DNA of 64,000 nt from Valencia hispanica (lineage: Eukaryota; Chordata; Actinopteri; Cyprinodontiformes; Valenciidae). Location: positions 42,168,180 to 42,232,179 of the forward strand of contig OY747702.1 in NCBI GenBank assembly GCA_963556495.2, in the 5' to 3' direction. This document shows positions 1 through 29,286 of this stretch, in pieces (the stretch's first letter is position 1; each line of letters begins with the position of its first letter). The notes under the pieces were generated by a model, which was given only the letters and a program-made list of their open reading frames with translations, did not search any database and was not told where the DNA came from. Both the position numbers and the translations under genes were made by a program.

Positions 1-509
1 AACACAGGCTGTTAGTCTGACCCATGTTGACCGGTCTTGTATTTGTTCAGATGTCAGATATGCTTCACAAACATCACATGTACACCCACAGAATTGACAA
101 ACAGCTTTTAATTAGCATACATTAGTTGCTCATCTCACAAAAGTCTACATTTCCTTAGAAAGAAAACTCTTCTTCACTTTCATGTGTTGTTTTTATATTT
201 AAAACTTCCTACATTCTGCTGTATAATATCCTATTTTAAAAAATCATTTAGGACATCTGAATGTTTTTTTGAGGAATTTGGACAAGATTTCAGTTAGACA
301 ACAGGGATCTGCTGGCTTTATAAAAAGTGCATAAAATGTAGAAATGGTCCCCAACAGTCCTGTTGTGTCTGGTTGCTCTGTGCACTCATTCGTCTGGCCT
401 GACTCCTTTACATCACAAGCTGGGCAGCCACGTTTTTCCTCACTGACTCTACCGTCCAGCAGTTCCTCTGTTTCCTCAGTTTCTCTCTTGACCCCCGCTG
501 GGATCCCTG
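1..509 (-). other. shisa3 3' UTR / downstream flank
   Basis: This stretch follows the shisa3 stop codon on the minus strand. No other coding region is credible here. A variant poly(A) signal (ATTAAA on the minus strand) lies at about 107-112 and could end the transcript, which would make this a roughly 400-nt 3' UTR. That is inferred from position only. Confidence 0.45.
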
Positions 510-4640
<4,131 letters not shown>

Positions 4641-5091
4641 GATGCCTAGGGGCTGAAACACAATGCTTTCTTAATGAGCTTGTTTTAAATGGAAGATGGA
4701 CTTCAGCTCAGCAGTTATAGACAAATACAAAACCCTGACTGCAGTTTCTGACTGTTTGGGTAAATATGTAAAATCCTGTCTGATGGAGGATAAACATCAC
4801 TCCATCGATGTATATCAAACCATTATATATTGTTGTCCTTACATCTTTTTTTCCATTTTGTGGTGTGGCTGTTTTGTGGTTTTCCCGGTTGTTTTGTGAA
4901 AGTTCTGACTGATTGCCTTTGGTGTTTTCCTTTTTATTTTGCTTAGTCCATTGTTTTGTGGTCATTTTTGACTCCTGTAGTGTTGTTTTCCTTAGTTGTC
5001 TTATATTTTCTTATGTCTTTACCCATTTTTGGATATTAAATTGCCATTCTCTCCACATTTTGTACAACCTTAAACATATGTTGGTACTGTA

Positions 5092-5540
5092 GCTACAGTA
5101 CCTTCCAAAAGTCTTCATACCCCTAAACCTTTTCACTGACTTTAACATTTAGCTACAACCATTAGTGTATTTTATTGGGAAGGTGAACCTCGTGCTAGTT
5201 CTGTCTTTTGCATATCTTACAGGATTACCCTATGTTTAGTTCCATCCATCTTCCCATTAACTCTATCCACTTTTTCTGTCCCTGCTGAAGAAGAGCATCC
5301 CCACAGCAAGATGCTGCCATCACCATGTTTCACCAAGGGGATGGTTGGTTTATGATGTGCAGTTTTAATTGCGCTCCTTAATTTTTCTTCCTAATGTGTG
5401 CTCTGAGGGAATAACGGGGCTAGATACATATGCAGCCAGAATTTTTGAAAATGTTTAAGCAGTTTTCCTTACACTTAACAATTATGCAGAAGTCTGGGTT
5501 GATCTATAAAATCCCAATAAAATACATCAAAGTTGAGTTT
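5092..5540 (-). mobile_element. Internally deleted Tc1-like transposon
   Basis: It opens with a Tc1-type end (TACCTTCCAAAAGTCTTCAT), runs through reverse-complement transposase remnants (5160-5385, including the complement of the stretch encoding a glycine-rich W-G-C-F region), and closes with the opposite end (AAAATCCCAATAAAATACAT). The central transposase is missing, so it is non-autonomous. Confidence 0.65.
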
Positions 5541-6480
5541 TAGTTTATTTAAAACAGGGACAATACATTTTAATGAACATGTACATGTAAATATGCAAGA
5601 TTAGAGCCTATGGCTAATTTCCATCTTTAGTCCCTTCGGCAGGTTGATGTCAACAACAAAAAAATTACTAAAACAGTCACAACAAGTAGAAAAGTTTGCC
5701 TTCATTGCCAGTATAAGCAGAAGGAGTAAATACAGAGACCCGGGAACAAAAAGGGTCCTTGAAGACAATAAGACAGAGAAAAATAAAATACTAATTATTA
5801 TTATATTGCAGATTGCACAATTAATATAAAATGCTATCTTAAATGCACAAAACTCAATGCATATTACATTAATTAAACACCAGCAATTGCAAATTTATGA
5901 TACTGGAGGTGCACATTTGTAAGAGTACAAAGTGTGTCTTGTCTTGCATGTAGTCCTAATACCTAAAGAGTAAATAAATATATAATCAATAGAGAAAATC
6001 TTAATATGGGAAAGAGAGTAAAAGTAATGATAACACAGATGTTTATAAATATACTCAATAGAAATTGCAGATGGTTCCCCAACAATTAGCTAACATTAAA
6101 CAAGTAGACACAAATTAGGCACAGGTATGGCAACAGTGTTGTTAACAGTGTTGTTCTACAATAGCCAAGCTTCAAGATGTTTGGTAAAAGAGGTCAGAGT
6201 CGGGAGTTCATGTATTGTTTGGTTTTGAATTCCAAGTGTGAGAAGCACCAACAGAAAAAGTGGCTTGACTAAAGGAACTCTTTCTAAAAGGAACTACACA
6301 GTCACCTCTAGAACCAGCTCTGATTGATCTGTTTGAGTAAATTTTTTTTTTTTTACAAATTCTTGTAATGGAGGAGGTGCTTTGCCATGAAAGATTTTGT
6401 AAATCAAAATAATGTTTGTGTTTGTAAAGTTATGAAATGTGGAAATTTCAAGAATTATGAATAGATACGTTTGCAAGGCA
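5541..6480 (-). mobile_element. LINE 3' end, L2/Maui-like, minus strand
   Basis: Reading leftward from 6480, the minus strand encodes a short LINE C-terminal fragment (IYKIFHGKAPPPLQEFVK, then SELVLEVTV). The degraded frame continues to about 6140, followed by 3' UTR-like DNA that ends near TTTAGTTTATTTAAAACAGG. The C-terminal words are typical of fish L2-type elements. It is truncated and non-functional. Confidence 0.5.
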
Positions 6481-6918
6481 CAATGTCTGAGGAAGTGAAT
6501 TTTTGGTTATTTTGATTTTATTCACTTGAGGTCATGTTATGTCTCTGCATAATTTCACAGTTCTGTTTTATTGTTTTGGTCACTTTTCAATATTTGGTGG
6601 TAGTTTTGCATGTATTTAGCTTTTTTATAGAGATTTATTTTGCTTTTGAAATTTGTTTGTGTGCATCTTGTGTTAGTTCCTTTAAACTAATAAAACGCTT
6701 ATATTTACTTTTAATTTCTAAGAAAAGTCAGAGTTGCTACCATACTCAATTCTGTCTTGATTTTGGCATAACCAAGAACTTTGATAATGCTGTAAGAATG
6801 AGGTGTAAGAAACAACTACTGCTCTGTGTGGTCTGTTTGAACAGAAAAGAGAAACTATACAGTCAACAGTAGTAAGTGAATATCTAGGAAAACCTCCTGC
6901 TTGAAACCTATTGAGGCG

Positions 6919-6932
6919 GCGCCCCCTTGTGG
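6919..6932 (-). promoter_or_regulatory. CTCF-like core motif
   Basis: The minus strand reads CCACAAGGGGGCGC, one mismatch from the vertebrate CTCF core CCASYAGRKGGCRS. It lies in the head-to-head interval between shisa3 and bend4. Binding is inference only. Confidence 0.35.
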
Positions 6933-7479
6933 CGACACAAACTTTTGAGCCAGGAGGGCAGCTGTTAGTTGTCTCTAGCAGCAGATGTCAAACATAAACT
7001 TACAACAGACTGAAGATATAAACACATACGTGTTTTAGGTGCTCGTCTGTGGGCTGTTACTTGAGGGGAAATAAAGCAGATCATAAAGCAGCACTACATC
7101 TTTAAGACTATTTGATTTGATTTTAATCAATTGTTAATCATTAGACAGTTATTTCTTATTCCTCTTCATCTTTTTTCCGTTATTTCGTTATCTTTTTGGG
7201 GGGCCCTTTTTGAATATTTGTTTCTTTCAATCATATCGGTCTTTTTTTTGTTCTGGAGCAAAATGGCCCCTGCCTTTTCTTTCTTTGTAGGATTTTACTT
7301 ATTTATTTATTAAGCGCAATTTCACATGGTAGCTTCAGCTGCTACAGCGCCCCGCTGTCCTCGGTGGAGATGTTGGCTACAAAGAAGTCCCGCCTGTATT
7401 TCCCTCTGGAGGAGTCTCAGCCTGCGCTCCCGACAGGGGATTGGAGCGGCCACTTGTCAGTAAGCCAGCTCCACACCGT

Positions 7480-7502
7480 GCGTGTGTGTGTGTGTGTGTG
7501 TG
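7480..7502. repeat. (GT)n microsatellite in bend4 5' region
   Basis: This is a short GT dinucleotide run about 95 nt upstream of the bend4 start codon, within the probable 5' UTR. Confidence 0.85.
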
Positions 7503-7583
7503 AAGGGAAACCGAGCCAGACAGTGACGGTAGGATCGCTCACTCATCAGCTGTCAAACCATCACGCCACAAAGAGCGGCTTGA

Positions 7584-20009
<12,426 letters not shown>

Positions 20010-20654
20010 AGTTCTACAAAAAATAGTAAAGCTGAATATGTAGCTGTACAACAACATATCCAGAAACACCAACCTTTATCTAAAAAAAACATTCCAGAGA
20101 AACTGTATTATACAGAATACAATTCCAGCCCTTGCTTTAAATAATTTTTTTACCTTTTTGGTTGTTTTATACTTACACTTTGTGAGTCAAAATTTGGCTT
20201 TTAGCCGTTTTAAATTAAAAACTATTTAAGTCTTCCTTTTTGCTACTTTAAAATATAACTCAATTTAATTTCACAGTCAGAGGGTTATATTTCTGTTTAG
20301 TTTACTTGTTTAAGGTTAAGTCGATTTCAGATATTATTTTGTGTTAAATTTGTAGCATACTTATTTCAGACTTGTATATCTACACGTAAAGCTGCACCTT
20401 CATTATATTCATTACTGAAAGTAGCATTTAACCTGTCTCCATCTGTATTAGGTGAAAACACATGTATCCCAAAATTTTAACAGGAGTGCCTCTGAAAACA
20501 TCCCAGTCGCTTATCCGCTCTGCTGCACTTTGACTTTCATTCCTTCATTTAAGTTAAAGGAGAACATGTTGGTCAACTCCAGAGACTTATTCGAAGTCAC
20601 AACAAAACTCAAAAGTTATCTTGCCATATTTTGGAGGTAGTTATATGTAGCTGA
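20010..20654 (+). other. bend4 3' UTR, proximal part
   Basis: AT-rich sequence after the bend4 stop codon with no other gene. It most likely belongs to a long 3' UTR. Candidate AATAAA signals occur further downstream, for example at 23771. Confidence 0.4.
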
Positions 20655-21345
20655 AACCAGATGTTTACATACATTGTAGAAAAATACACATTCCTTTCAT
20701 GGCATTAAATAAAACTAAACTTTTCCTTTTTTTCCAGGTCATTAGGATTACCAAATTATTTTTAAATCCAAAATACCTGGATAAAGAGAGAAATTTTTTT
20801 AATTACTTTCTCCAAAGTCTGGAGTTTGCATGTATTTCCTTAGAAGTTGTTAGAGTTGCCTTTTAAACTAGTGGGACTTAGGTCAAAGGTTTTATGGATT
20901 CATGCAGAAGTTCTCAGCATAGTTTGCTTCTGTCTTCATCGATTCCTCCTGACAGAATCAGTATAACTGAGTCAGGTTTGCTGGTTAGGTTAGCTCACAC
21001 ACCTCGTCAGCCCTGACTACAAGTTTTCTATGGGACTGAAATCAGGGTTTTGTGATGACCACTCAACTAATTTGGTGCTAGGTTTAGGATTATTGTTCAA
21101 TAAAAAAACTAATTTTCACCCTAGCTTTAAATTCCTGCCAGATGTCTTGAGGAAATTGATTCAATGTTTTTATAATACTGTTTTCCTCATTATGCCATCT
21201 ATTTTTTTAAAGTCCACCAGTCGTTTCTGCAACACAACATACACAAAACACTGCCATACTTTCACTGCCATACTTTACAGATGGGTTCCCGTTCTCAATG
21301 TTTTTGCAAGCTTTCTTGTTTTTCCTCCAAAATAGCGATGGTTAA
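20655..21345 (-). mobile_element. Tc1-like transposon remnant downstream of bend4
   Basis: The left end has the Sleeping-Beauty-type word GTTTACATACATTGTAG. Degraded reverse-complement transposase follows (AGAATCAGTATAACTGAGTC, TTTTCTATGGGACTGAAATC, CATTATGCCATCTATTTTTT), with many frame breaks. It may be part of the bend4 3' UTR if that transcript is long. Confidence 0.65.
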
Positions 21346-22009
21346 TATGGTTTAAATTCGGTATCATTAAATCACAGGACAAACAAAAATGCGTTTCCAT
21401 GAGTGCATTAGCAAACTGTAATCTCTAGAAAAGAAAGAATGAAAAAAGATCCAATCCGTAAATATCTGGTTTTAACAGTAACTGCTTCTGAGCTTTACAA
21501 TAGATGCTAGATATAAAATGCAATAAAGTCAAAACTACTAAAAGACATTTAAAAAAAAAATCTAAAATATTTTAGTAAATCCTGCAATTAAGAACAACAC
21601 ACGTCAATATCACATAAAAAAAACATTTTTAGTTTAATCAAATATCAAAACCTATTTTAAATTTTTGTTTAGTTGTTTTGAACTTCAGGGCAACCTTACA
21701 GCACAACTTTAACCAAAGTTTTCTGCGTCTTTAATCTGTTTACAGTCTAGTAATTAGTTCTGCAGAATTCAAATATGGCTTTTGTTTGTGTTTTCGTCTG
21801 AATTTGCAACAATACCACTACTGCTTGCTCGAATACACTGTAGAATAATTCAAGTTTGAATAATTCTGTTTTTTGAGACTTTCCTCGTTTTATTGTTGGT
21901 TTAATTTTTACTATATTATGTTTGCGAGAGATTGATCAATGCCGTTTTCAGAAGATATACACAACATATGTCAAAAATAGATGACATTATCAGAATCATT
22001 TATTGAAAA

Positions 22010-22995
22010 TAGATTTGAAAAACTCTATTGCCATATGTATTTGGTCACCGCTCCAAATCATTAAATTTAAGTGCTCCAATTACCTCCATGTCTACAGGTG
22101 CATAAAATCCAGGACCTAAGCATTCAGACTGCTTTTAATTTTCTCTGTAATAAATATCCAATAGCCAACTGTTGGTGGCATTATAACAATTGGAAATGAC
22201 ATTAGGCCACATAAAGTAACAGACTGGGGTCAGTGTATTTGCCAACTTTCTGCAGAGTCAATTGCTACAGTCCTCATGTTGCCTCTTCAGGACAAGAACA
22301 GTGCGATAGGAGCTTAATGGAATAGGTTTCCGTTGGCATCAAAGTCTTACATCATCAAGCTTAATGCAAAGCGTCAGATGCAGTGTCGTGAAGCACCATG
22401 CGACTGAACTCTCGAGCAGTTGAGACTCTCTACCTGGCATGGACCAGTCTGGGTTTAGCAGTTAGGTTAGGCACTTACCTGACTGCATTGTGCCAAACTT
22501 ACAATTTGGTGAAGCAGGGATCATAGTGTGTGTCTGTTTTTCATGAGCATTTTGGACAATTCCATGCTCCCAGCTTTGGGGGAAGAGTTTTTTTGGATGG
22601 CCCCTTTCTTTTCTAACATCACCATGTACCAATGCACAACGCAAGTTCCCTGTGAGCGGATGCTGTGCGTAAGAACTTGACTGACCTGCTAAGAGTCCTT
22701 ACCTCAACCCAATAAAACACCTTTGGGGTGAAATATAGCCAAGACTGTGAAACAGACCTTGTCGTCCAACATCAGTGTCTGACCTTACAAATGCCCGTTT
22801 GAAAGAATTTGGGTTAATTCCCATAAACCCACTGTTAAACCTTTTGGAAGGTTTTCCCAGAGGAGTTCAACCTGTTTGAGCTGCAAAGGGTGGGCCAACA
22901 TCATATTAAATACTATTGATCAAGGCAGCTGAGCAAATACTTTAACAACATACGGTATTTTACTCCCAACCTTTTGGGCAGCAGTGTACAATAAA
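22010..22995 (+). mobile_element. Tc1/mariner-like transposon remnant, plus strand
   Basis: Plus-strand transposase C-terminal remnants are clear at about 22610-22900: CCAATGCACAACGCAAG, then CTCAACCCAATAAAACACC (the L-N-P-I-E-H motif, with a substitution) and TTTGGGGTGAAATATAG. The left edge resembles TATTGCCATATGTATTTGG, while the right edge (about 22985-22995) is less certain. The frame is broken throughout. Confidence 0.65.
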
Positions 22996-24660
22996 TGTTT
23001 GTTTAAAACAAAATTATTAACAAAAAACGAAGAACAATATATTTAAATGAAGTGCATTCCTTAGGTTTTTTCAAATATACAATTAGACAAGTACTTGTTT
23101 GAATACTACAACACAACAATTAATTGTACTTTAAACTTCCTTATATTATATTGTTTTAGTTTTTACCGGCAACAGTAAACATCTTTGGTTTAAGGCAGTT
23201 GCCACTTAATAAAGCCTTAAATGAGTAAGAAGACCTTCCTGTTGTGAAATGTTAAAGCTCTGTGTCATCATGTGATGTGTGTTGTTTCCTGATGACTGAA
23301 ATTGTCCACTTTCTCTGAGTGAGAAGGCATGAAGCACTTGTTTCTTTCTGAAGCTGTTATTTGCACTTTTCTTGGTCTCACTGGGGGCAAACAGATGTAA
23401 AGAGCTAAATACTCATTCATGCTGAACACCTTTCTTTATGTTATCGGTAACATTGTTTTCTGCATCTGAATGTAGCTGATTGTGAAGCCAAGTCACCCAT
23501 CCAAACATGCTGTGTAAATTGTGTAATATAAAGTATGGTTATTGTTCAAGTTTTTTTTTCTCCAGAAAAATACAATGTCTCCCTCTTTAAAAAGCCAAGT
23601 AGATAAGTGCCAGAGAAACCTTAAAACTGTTGGATTGTGCTGTTGTGTTGCTGTTCTGAATGTGTGTGTTTGTTCCTATGTACTTCTTTACTCAAAGTGG
23701 CTGTAATCAACACTGTGAAACATTCGATTTTTACAAATATTCAGTAAAAGTTTTTTTTTTATTTCCAATGAATAAAATAAGAACTGAAGTTGAAAAGGTC
23801 TATCTGCTCAATATTTCTCTGTACAAGTAAACTGAACGTTGTTTTTTGTAAAGTACAGATGCCTTTTTAAACATTTTACATTTTGTCACTGAACAACTAA
23901 CTTTAGTGTATTTTATTTGGCCCCTTTATTTTGATACGCGTCACTGTTATCAGTGAGAAATTTTGAGTAGAATAATTCGACATATTTGTACAGTGGAGAA
24001 GTATTGCTACATTTTATCCATAACACAATAAAAAAATCGTAGATAATTTGGAAAAAAATACCCCCAAAATAAGGCCATGGAGCCAGGAGGAGACTACAGC
24101 TCCTCCATCTGGAGGTTTTCAGTAGGTGATTTTGATGTTTTTTCAGTCTGAGCTGCAGGAATCCACCAGGTGGCCCTGCAGTTTCAAGAAAGATGTAACT
24201 TACTATAGTAAAATGTATGGCTTCATCTGTATGAACACAAGAGAGCAGAAAAGATTGCACTCTCCACAACAAATGTATGGAAAGTCTGCAGCATTTTGCT
24301 TCAAACCGTGACCTAAGCTTTCTCCAAGAGGATGTGTCTTTTTCTATATAGGCTTCACTGTTCTCCATTCCAGTCTGTTGTCCAGGTCAGCATGGAGGTA
24401 TTTATTCTTCTCCATAATTAGTTAGGCTCAATCCCGAAAGTGAATCAGAGGGTGTTTTAACAAAGTATTAGTCTTAGCGTGTGCACAGATTCTTGCTGCA
24501 TTTTTTTTTTTTTAGAATTTGCACATTTCCTCCCAACAGGTTTGTTCATTTTCCAAGTATTTATTTTTGTTACATCTCAAAAACATGAAAACGAAACTGG
24601 TGTTGGCGTGAGCACTTTTGAGAGACACTGTAGCCTACATCAATTTGTCAATATTTGTCC
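22996..24660. other. bend4-rab11fip5 intergenic DNA
   Basis: There is no supported gene. AATAAAATAA at 23771 is a candidate distal poly(A) signal for bend4. A CTCF-like word is listed separately. The minus-strand open frame at 23913-24368 has no recognisable domain and is not annotated. Confidence 0.4.
24163..24176 (+). promoter_or_regulatory. CTCF-like core motif
   Basis: CCACCAGGTGGCCC differs from the CTCF core CCASYAGRKGGCRS at one position. It sits between bend4 and rab11fip5, near the point where two mammalian synteny blocks are joined. Occupancy is unknown. Confidence 0.3.
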
Positions 24661-24664
24661 TCGT

Positions 24665-24890
24665 TAGAGTCACAGGGGAAGCTGGTGTCTATCTCTAGTG
24701 GGGTAACCTACACTCTGGTCAGGTCTGTAGTCCATCATAGGGCAACACAGACACACACACACACACCACACACACACCCCAGGGCAATTTAGAGTAACCT
24801 GTAATGTTTTTGGGCTGTTGGGGGAAGCACGTTTGAAGTGGGGAAGCATGCAAGGGATTCGAACCAAGGACCTTCTTGCTGCACGACAAT
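24665..24890 (-). mobile_element. Degenerate AFC-type tRNA SINE, minus strand
   Basis: On the minus strand it reads GCAGCAAGAAGGTCCTTGG and then a box-B-like GGTTCGAATCC. Further on it matches the body of the intact SINE at 42341-42706 (TGATGGACT..GACCTG..CAGAGTGTA and AGATAGACACCAGC). A (CA)n tract at about 24750-24778 interrupts it. The A-box end is poorly kept. Confidence 0.7.
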
Positions 24891-25239
24891 AATGCCATTT
24901 AACGAAACGAACCTTACTGTACTTCGGTGAACAAGAGGATTAACAGTTGACAACGCCTCCATCTTCAAATTCCACCACAATGTTCAGGATTTAGTTCCCA
25001 AATTTTTTTTTAACAATCACTGAACATTGCATTCATGAACTAATATTAAACACCCAGCAAAGAGTAGTGCGGGCTGCTTTCCAGTGACACCGGGTCTGAA
25101 AGCTAAAAGCAGCTCTTCTGTTTCTCGCTGGATCAGATGCAGCTTTTGCTTGGGTGTTTCTCTTTAATTCTGCGGCATCTCTCTCCGCTCTATGCGGGCC
25201 TGCATGCTGTGGTTGAGGGGGGCGGGCCGTGGACACAGA

Positions 25240-25517
25240 TTTTGGACAGTCAACTCATTGATGATGCGACATGAACGCTAGCAGACGATTTGCGATCCTC
25301 TACAGTGTAACGTGATGTGCATTGAGTTTGCGCAGCAGGAAGAGGCTGAAACTGGAAAACTGCGACCTGGCGGAATTTTGGGAGATTTTTTATTATTCTG
25401 CAGAGGTATTTTTGCGCAACACGGACAAAAGGGGGGAATTACCTCCCAATCAGCTGATCAGACACCTCAGTGAGTGAAACTGCGTGTGTTGAGAGGAAGA
25501 GGGGGCAACAGTACAAG
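25240..25517 (+). promoter_or_regulatory. rab11fip5 promoter/5' UTR
   Basis: A moderately CpG-rich segment immediately upstream of the chosen rab11fip5 start codon. No TATA box stands out. The frame stays open upstream of the ATG as far as a GTG at 25470, but no upstream in-frame ATG exists, so translation is placed at the ATG-ATG pair 25518-25523. Confidence 0.45.
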
Positions 25518-28500
25518 ATGATGTCCTTGATAGATCTGGACGATGATCAGCGGTGGGTGCCCACTCATGTGAACGTCACCGTGCTCCGCGCACGGGGACT
25601 GCGAACCAAGGGCAAGCACGGCAGCCGCTACCTCTACACCATCATCCAGGTGGGGAAGGAGAAGTACACCACGGGCCTGGTGGAGAAGGCGGAGATGCCC
25701 GTGTGGAACGAGGAGTGCTGCTTCGAGCTGCTCCCAGGGATCCTGGAGGAGGGCGGCCGGAGCGCTTATCCCCCGGGGAGCGGAGACCTGGTCCTCACCG
25801 TCATGCACCGGGTCCTCATCGGGCTGGACGTGTTTCTGGGTCAAACCATCCTCCCCCTGGATAAGATATTCCAGGACGGAGTGTGTCCCAGAGATGAGTA
25901 AGTTACTTTGTTATTTTAGTTCACTCCTCGCAATTTCAGACAGTGCGTGTATTTTCAGTTCTGGATGATCGGTCATGTGCATCAGCCGAGCTAACCGGTT
26001 CTCCTCATTTAGCGAGTTTAGGAGCGGAACTAGAACTAGAGTTCTGCATGGAGGACAGGGATGCAAGCTGCAGAAGCAACATCGCCTCTTAAAAACCTGA
26101 CCTATGGACTGATGTAGCAGAGGTTCCCATAATGCACCGCAACTAAACAAGATGAGTTGCAGTTTTCACTGGTGCACAAGTCTTCATCTTGGCCACGAAG
26201 TCCATCTTCATTTAAAAGTAAAATTCCCCTTCACTCGTGTACAATTTCAGAGAAAATATGACTGATAATAGCAGGCATTGTGTCTGTAATTCTGTGTTAA
26301 TAGGCATCACATAAATGTTAATCAGTAGGTATATGCATGTGGCCGCTGAGATCGAAACACATTTAACTTTATGATGCTGGTTTTTCTATTTCTCGAAAAA
26401 TACAGTTAGCGGGTAAGAAAAGGTTTAAAAAACGGATTATGTGAAAGCCAGATAGTTTTAGCGAACATATAGTGCATTAAATGCCCCTTAAACCCTGCGA
26501 TTGAACTGAGCCTCAGCAGAACATTATTGAATAAAAATGAATATTTCTGCAGAAACAAAAATGAACATGATATTACTGATAATGAACAGAAGATGTGGGG
26601 ATAAGGTAAGTACAGCGTCTTGCAAAACTGTTTTCCCCCAATAACGACTTTTTTTATTATTATTTACATTTAAGCACATTACAACCACAAACTTTAAGCT
26701 GTTTTATTGGTATTTTAAGAGATATCTTTAGACAAAATAGTGCATACTTGTGAAGTGGAAAAGAAATTAAATATTGTTTTCAAACATTTTTGCAAATATA
26801 AGCCTGAAGAGTGTGGCATTTATTTGCATTCAGCCCCAATGTGTCAGTACTTTGTAAAAGCACCTGTAACTTTCAGTGTTTTGGGAGTATCTCTTGACCA
26901 GCTTTGCACAGCTAGAGACGGGCATTTTTGCTAATTTTTCATAGCACAAATCTTAACCTTAGTCAGATTTGACCAAAGATATCTGGAAACATCAACTCTT
27001 GCCATAGGTTATCATTTGGATATAGGTCTAGACTTTGGCTGGGCCATTTTAGTACTTAAGCATTCTTTGATCTAAACTGTTCCATTTGGCTTCTGGCTGT
27101 TTAAGTGGGCGTGGTCATGCTAGTAGGTGAACCTCAAGGCAACATCTTTTCTTACAGAATTTAAACTCTGATCCGCTTCCCTATACTTGCTGAAGAAAAC
27201 CATCTCCAGGGCATGGTGCTGCTACCACCAGGTTTTACTCTGGGGATGGTGCTAATTTTGGTCTCCCATAACCAGAATACCCTCTTCCACATCATACAGT
27301 TTAACACATTGTGTTAAACTGCTAATGGGACTTCTTGCAGCTTTATTTCCACAATTCCATTCCGTTTTTACTCTTCCATTAAGATCAGAGTTGTGGAATG
27401 CATAACAAACATTTGTGCAGTCATCAGATTCTCCCACTTGAGCTGTGGATCTCTGCAGCTCCTCCACAGTTACCGTTTGGCTGCTTATCTAATATGTCTC
27501 AATATGTTTGCAGTTGTGCCTAAATCTTTCAGTTTATATAGAAAGGATTGCAGAGTGGTCTGTTAAATGTCAAAAGCTTTTAAACCTACCCTGCTTCAAA
27601 CTACTCAACAACTTCATCTTTTTACCTGTCTGTTGTGTTGCTTGGTCGTTTAATAAGCTGGTTCTCCACTAATGTTTTGGCGATCGGTTGCCCTGGATTG
27701 TGTTAAGAAGTATCAAAGTAAAGAGGGCTTAAATTATGTGTGCCACACTTTTCATATTTTGTCAAAAAGAGAAAAGGCAAAATCACGTATACAGTTTTTT
27801 CAGCTTTGCACCTCTTTATAACCTTTAAACACACTGAAGCTTGTGGTTGGAGGAATACTTTAGGAAGACAATATAATCCAGTAAATGCTCTTAAATCTCT
27901 GTGGATGTTCTGAATTTTAGCTGAAGAATGAAAAAATACAAAAAGTTCTGCAGAATCAATGACGAACATTACCCAACTGACAGACAATATAATAGGGTGT
28001 GGATACGGTCAGTATCTTGTTATTGGAGTTCTGCTTTAGGTTACTGGCTGTCAAGTCTTGAAAAGACCTAACATTGTTCTTTTATAATGGTCTTTGCAGA
28101 GTATTAAATGTGGCTGACTGACCAGTTCCATCAGAACACCATCAGTGGTCGTTTCCCCTCCAAACTCGTGTCTTCTTTTTTGGCTCACGAGTCAAGAAGT
28201 ACAGTATAGGAGGTGCAAGTATCCAATTTTCTGGATCATGAAACATTTTTCTTACAGTGCAAGACATTTTCATTGTCTAAATTAATTGAAAAAAGCAATG
28301 TGTCACACGAAAATTATTACTTTCAACTGAAAGTCAAGATAAGTAATATCAATTCTTGGTTATTATCAGCCTAAAGGGTTAATTGTGAGTGATAGTGAAT
28401 TACAAGTGTTTTCAATACAACAACAGGTGACATAATTGGTATGACATCAAAACAATGCCAGCTTAAAATAAAACTGAAAAGAAATATCGGCATTGAACAT

Positions 28501-29194
28501 TATAATCGTAACTGAAAGTATTAATTTTGAATCTGAAATAAATGTAGGGAACATTTCTGTATTGAAAGTGAAACAAAAATTGAAAGTGAAAAAGTTTAAG
28601 TGAAACTCAAAATATATACATTTAAACAAGTAACTCCCTTACCATCAAGTTTTCACACTTTCATCTTTTTGTTTTTACAATGCCAATCTTTTTTTCAATG
28701 CCACCATTTTTCTCTGCTGCTGCTTTTCAGCTTCATTCCTTTGTCAATTATTTCACGTTACGCACACACATGAGGTTTCAGGGCTGCTTGTACTTGGTTT
28801 TATTGTCAGTGAGTTGGGCCATACGTCCTGTTTTCTAAACCAACAAATAAAGGTCACTTGTAGTTCTTTTATACATTTAAAATTCTAAAATGTCCTCGTA
28901 TTACAGCAAACCCCCTGCTATTACTATTATTAAAATTAAAATGAGTTACTGTTTGCTTCCTTTCTTCTGATGCACCATTTGAATATACAGAAAGGGACAC
29001 AGGTGTCCTGACTTACGTGTTTGCCTGGCAGGTAAAGACTCCGACTTATGTACCAGAAGTCATGGGCTCAAATCCACCCTGGAACTTCTTTGTTTGATTT
29101 TTTTTTTTTGGCTTTACTCAAGTGCATTTTTGTTTTCTTAATTATATTTTTATACTGAGATAAAGTTATTATACTGTTATATTTTATATTTCTG

Positions 29195-29286
<92 letters not shown>

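Noticed and set aside
23913..24368. 151-codon minus-strand frame
   Set aside because: No domain, no splice partners and AT-rich composition; likely chance in intergenic DNA.
25470..25517. GTG start giving rab11fip5 a 16-residue extension
   Set aside because: No in-frame ATG upstream, and the MM pair at 25518 fits the family N-terminus, so the extension is 5' UTR.
25467..25864. Open frames overlapping rab11fip5 exon 1
   Set aside because: They are GC-rich shadows of the C2-domain exon; the true frame has intact splice phase and family motifs.
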